Assembly (NCBI RefSeq): GCF_015352425.1
Contig: NZ_JADKNH010000008.1
Coordinates: 186,001 to 250,000 of the forward strand
Length of the DNA stretch: 64,000 bases
Origin: Fusibacter ferrireducens
Lineage (GTDB): Bacteria; Bacillota; Clostridia; Peptostreptococcales; Acidaminobacteraceae
Direction of reading: 5' to 3'
A program made the translations under genes and the position numbers. Positions 63,150-64,000 of this stretch are shown here, piece after piece. Every line of letters starts with the position of its first letter. The first letter of the stretch is position 1. The notes below the pieces were generated by a model. That model was not told the DNA's origin and did no database searches. It saw only the letters and a list, made by a program, of their open reading frames with translations.

Positions 63150-64000
63150 CTATCTATTCAAAACTTTGCGAATCGCGGCTTCTATATCATCTACACTCGG
63201 GACACAAGCAGCTTCAAGAACTGGATTATAAGGAATTGGCACGTCTTTACCTGCACATCGAATTACTGGGGCATCTAAATAATCGAAAGCCTCGCTTTCT
63301 GTTATAACCGCAGAAATTTCACCAGCATAACCACCCGTTTTTACGGCTTCATTAATGACAATCGCTCTACCTGTTTTAATGACAGATTTAATAATTGTCT
63401 CTTTATCTAGAGGCACTAAAGTTCTAGGATCAACAATTTCTACACTAATACCTTCTTCTGCTAATTTTTCAGCCACAGCTTCAACTCTTTGAAGCATTCT
63501 GCCATAAACAACTACCGTAACATCTGTGCCTTCTCTTTTAATATCTGCTTTACCTATTTCAACTATGAAATCCTCATCTTCTGGCACTTCAAACTTCGTA
63601 CGATACAATAGTTTCTGTTCTATAAATATTACTGGGTTATCATCTCTAATAGCCGCTTTTAAAAGACCCTTAGCATCTGCAGCTGTGGAGGGTGCAATTA
63701 CTTTCAGTCCCGGAACATGGCAAAACCACGCCTCTAAACTTTGACTATGTTGCGCTGCCGCTCCAGCACCTGATCCTGCTGGCATCCTAAGAACCATAGG
63801 TACCTTTGCTTTACCACCAAACATATAGCGCATTTTCGCCGCTTGATTGACCATTGAATCCATTGCTATTGTAGAAAAATCCATAAACATCAATTCAGCA
63901 ATTGGTCTAAGACCTGTTACCGCCGCTCCTGCTGCTGCTCCTGCGATCACCGCCTCTGAGATAGGCGTATCTTTTACGCGCTCTTCTCCAAACTCTTCAA
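63150..64000 (-). CDS. acoB: Dehydrogenase E1 beta subunit, 5' end beyond window
   Basis: At least 283 codons; the frame is open to the window edge. Transketolase-like E1-beta motifs are visible: [51 protein letters not shown], and [13 protein letters not shown]. The [15 protein letters not shown] and [16 protein letters not shown] segments are like acetoin dehydrogenase AcoB, but a pyruvate E1-beta cannot be excluded. The E1-alpha gene should lie just outside. Its stop is 10 bases before the E2 gene. Confidence 0.9.
   Translation of the reverse strand, partial: EEFGEERVKDTPISEAVIAGAAAGAAVTGLRPIAELMFMDFSTIAMDSMVNQAAKMRYMFGGKAKVPMVLRMPAGSGAGAAAQHSQSLEAWFCHVPGLKVIAPSTAADAKGLLKAAIRDDNPVIFIEQKLLYRTKFEVPEDEDFIVEIGKADIKREGTDVTVVVYGRMLQRVEAVAEKLAEEGISVEIVDPRTLVPLDKETIIKSVIKTGRAIVINEAVKTGGYAGEISAVITESEAFDYLDAPVIRCAGKDVPIPYNPVLEAACVPSVDDIEAAIRKVLNR

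Overview
The window is AT-rich DNA that reads as a chromosome segment of a low-GC, Gram-positive anaerobe, most likely a member of the Clostridia. The signs are strong AGGAGG-type ribosome binding sites before almost every gene, a T-box leader, LicT/BglG antitermination sites, PTS sugar transporters, SorC and CdaR-type regulators, lipobox lipoproteins and a YitT protein. No phage, conjugative or IS transposase gene was seen. I cannot name the species from sequence alone.

Layout. 1-5.5 kb: secreted leucine-rich-repeat protein (3' end cut by the window), membrane diguanylate cyclase, acetyltransferase, a small Cys-containing protein and a PLC-like zinc protein. 5.6-8.8 kb: beta-glucoside PTS with its antiterminator and two RAT/terminator switches. 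8.9-12.5 kb: two enolase-superfamily paralogs and a two-gene unit of unknown function. 12.6-15.4 kb: acetolactate synthase (ilvN then ilvB) behind a T-box. 15.5-18 kb: GH1 beta-glucosidase and a CdaR/PucR-like regulator.

18-32 kb is the most coherent block. Two paralogous sets each pair a type I dehydroquinase (aroD) with a tripartite tricarboxylate transporter (TctA/B/C). Set 1 has a chorismate mutase-shikimate kinase fusion behind an attenuator whose leader peptide is loaded with Phe, Tyr and Trp codons; its TctA is broken by a frameshift. Set 2 has an IclR regulator and a TIM-barrel protein that could be a dehydroshikimate dehydratase. An AroA-like protein with two substituted active-site positions lies between the sets. 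I infer that the cell imports a shikimate-pathway acid (quinate, dehydroquinate or shikimate-like) and feeds it to aromatic amino-acid synthesis or catabolism.

32.5-36.8 kb: an M20 amidohydrolase with two membrane proteins (one DUF5058-like), divergent from a regulator; 15-bp direct repeats bracket the promoter. 37-41.6 kb: MsmX/UgpC-type ATPase, MenA/UbiA-type prenyltransferase, YitT protein, lipoprotein and a tRNA-Thr. 41.8-47.1 kb: small and secreted proteins, a secreted NucA-like nuclease, and a Card1/DUF1887-like nuclease with no CRISPR array nearby. 47.1-49.6 kb: stalk-domain protein, Nudix and MazG-like housekeeping enzymes, peroxiredoxin. 49.7-58.5 kb: a glucitol-type PTS operon (gutM-IIC-IIBC-IIA-oxidoreductase-HPr) with a SorC regulator, candidate operators, IspD, a MITE-like element and a 105-bp repeat array. 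58.5-64 kb: lipA, lipB and the E3, E2 and E1-beta genes of an acetoin-dehydrogenase-type complex (E1-beta cut by the window).

All positions, promoters and hairpins were read by eye. Family calls rest on motifs and length, not on database searches.
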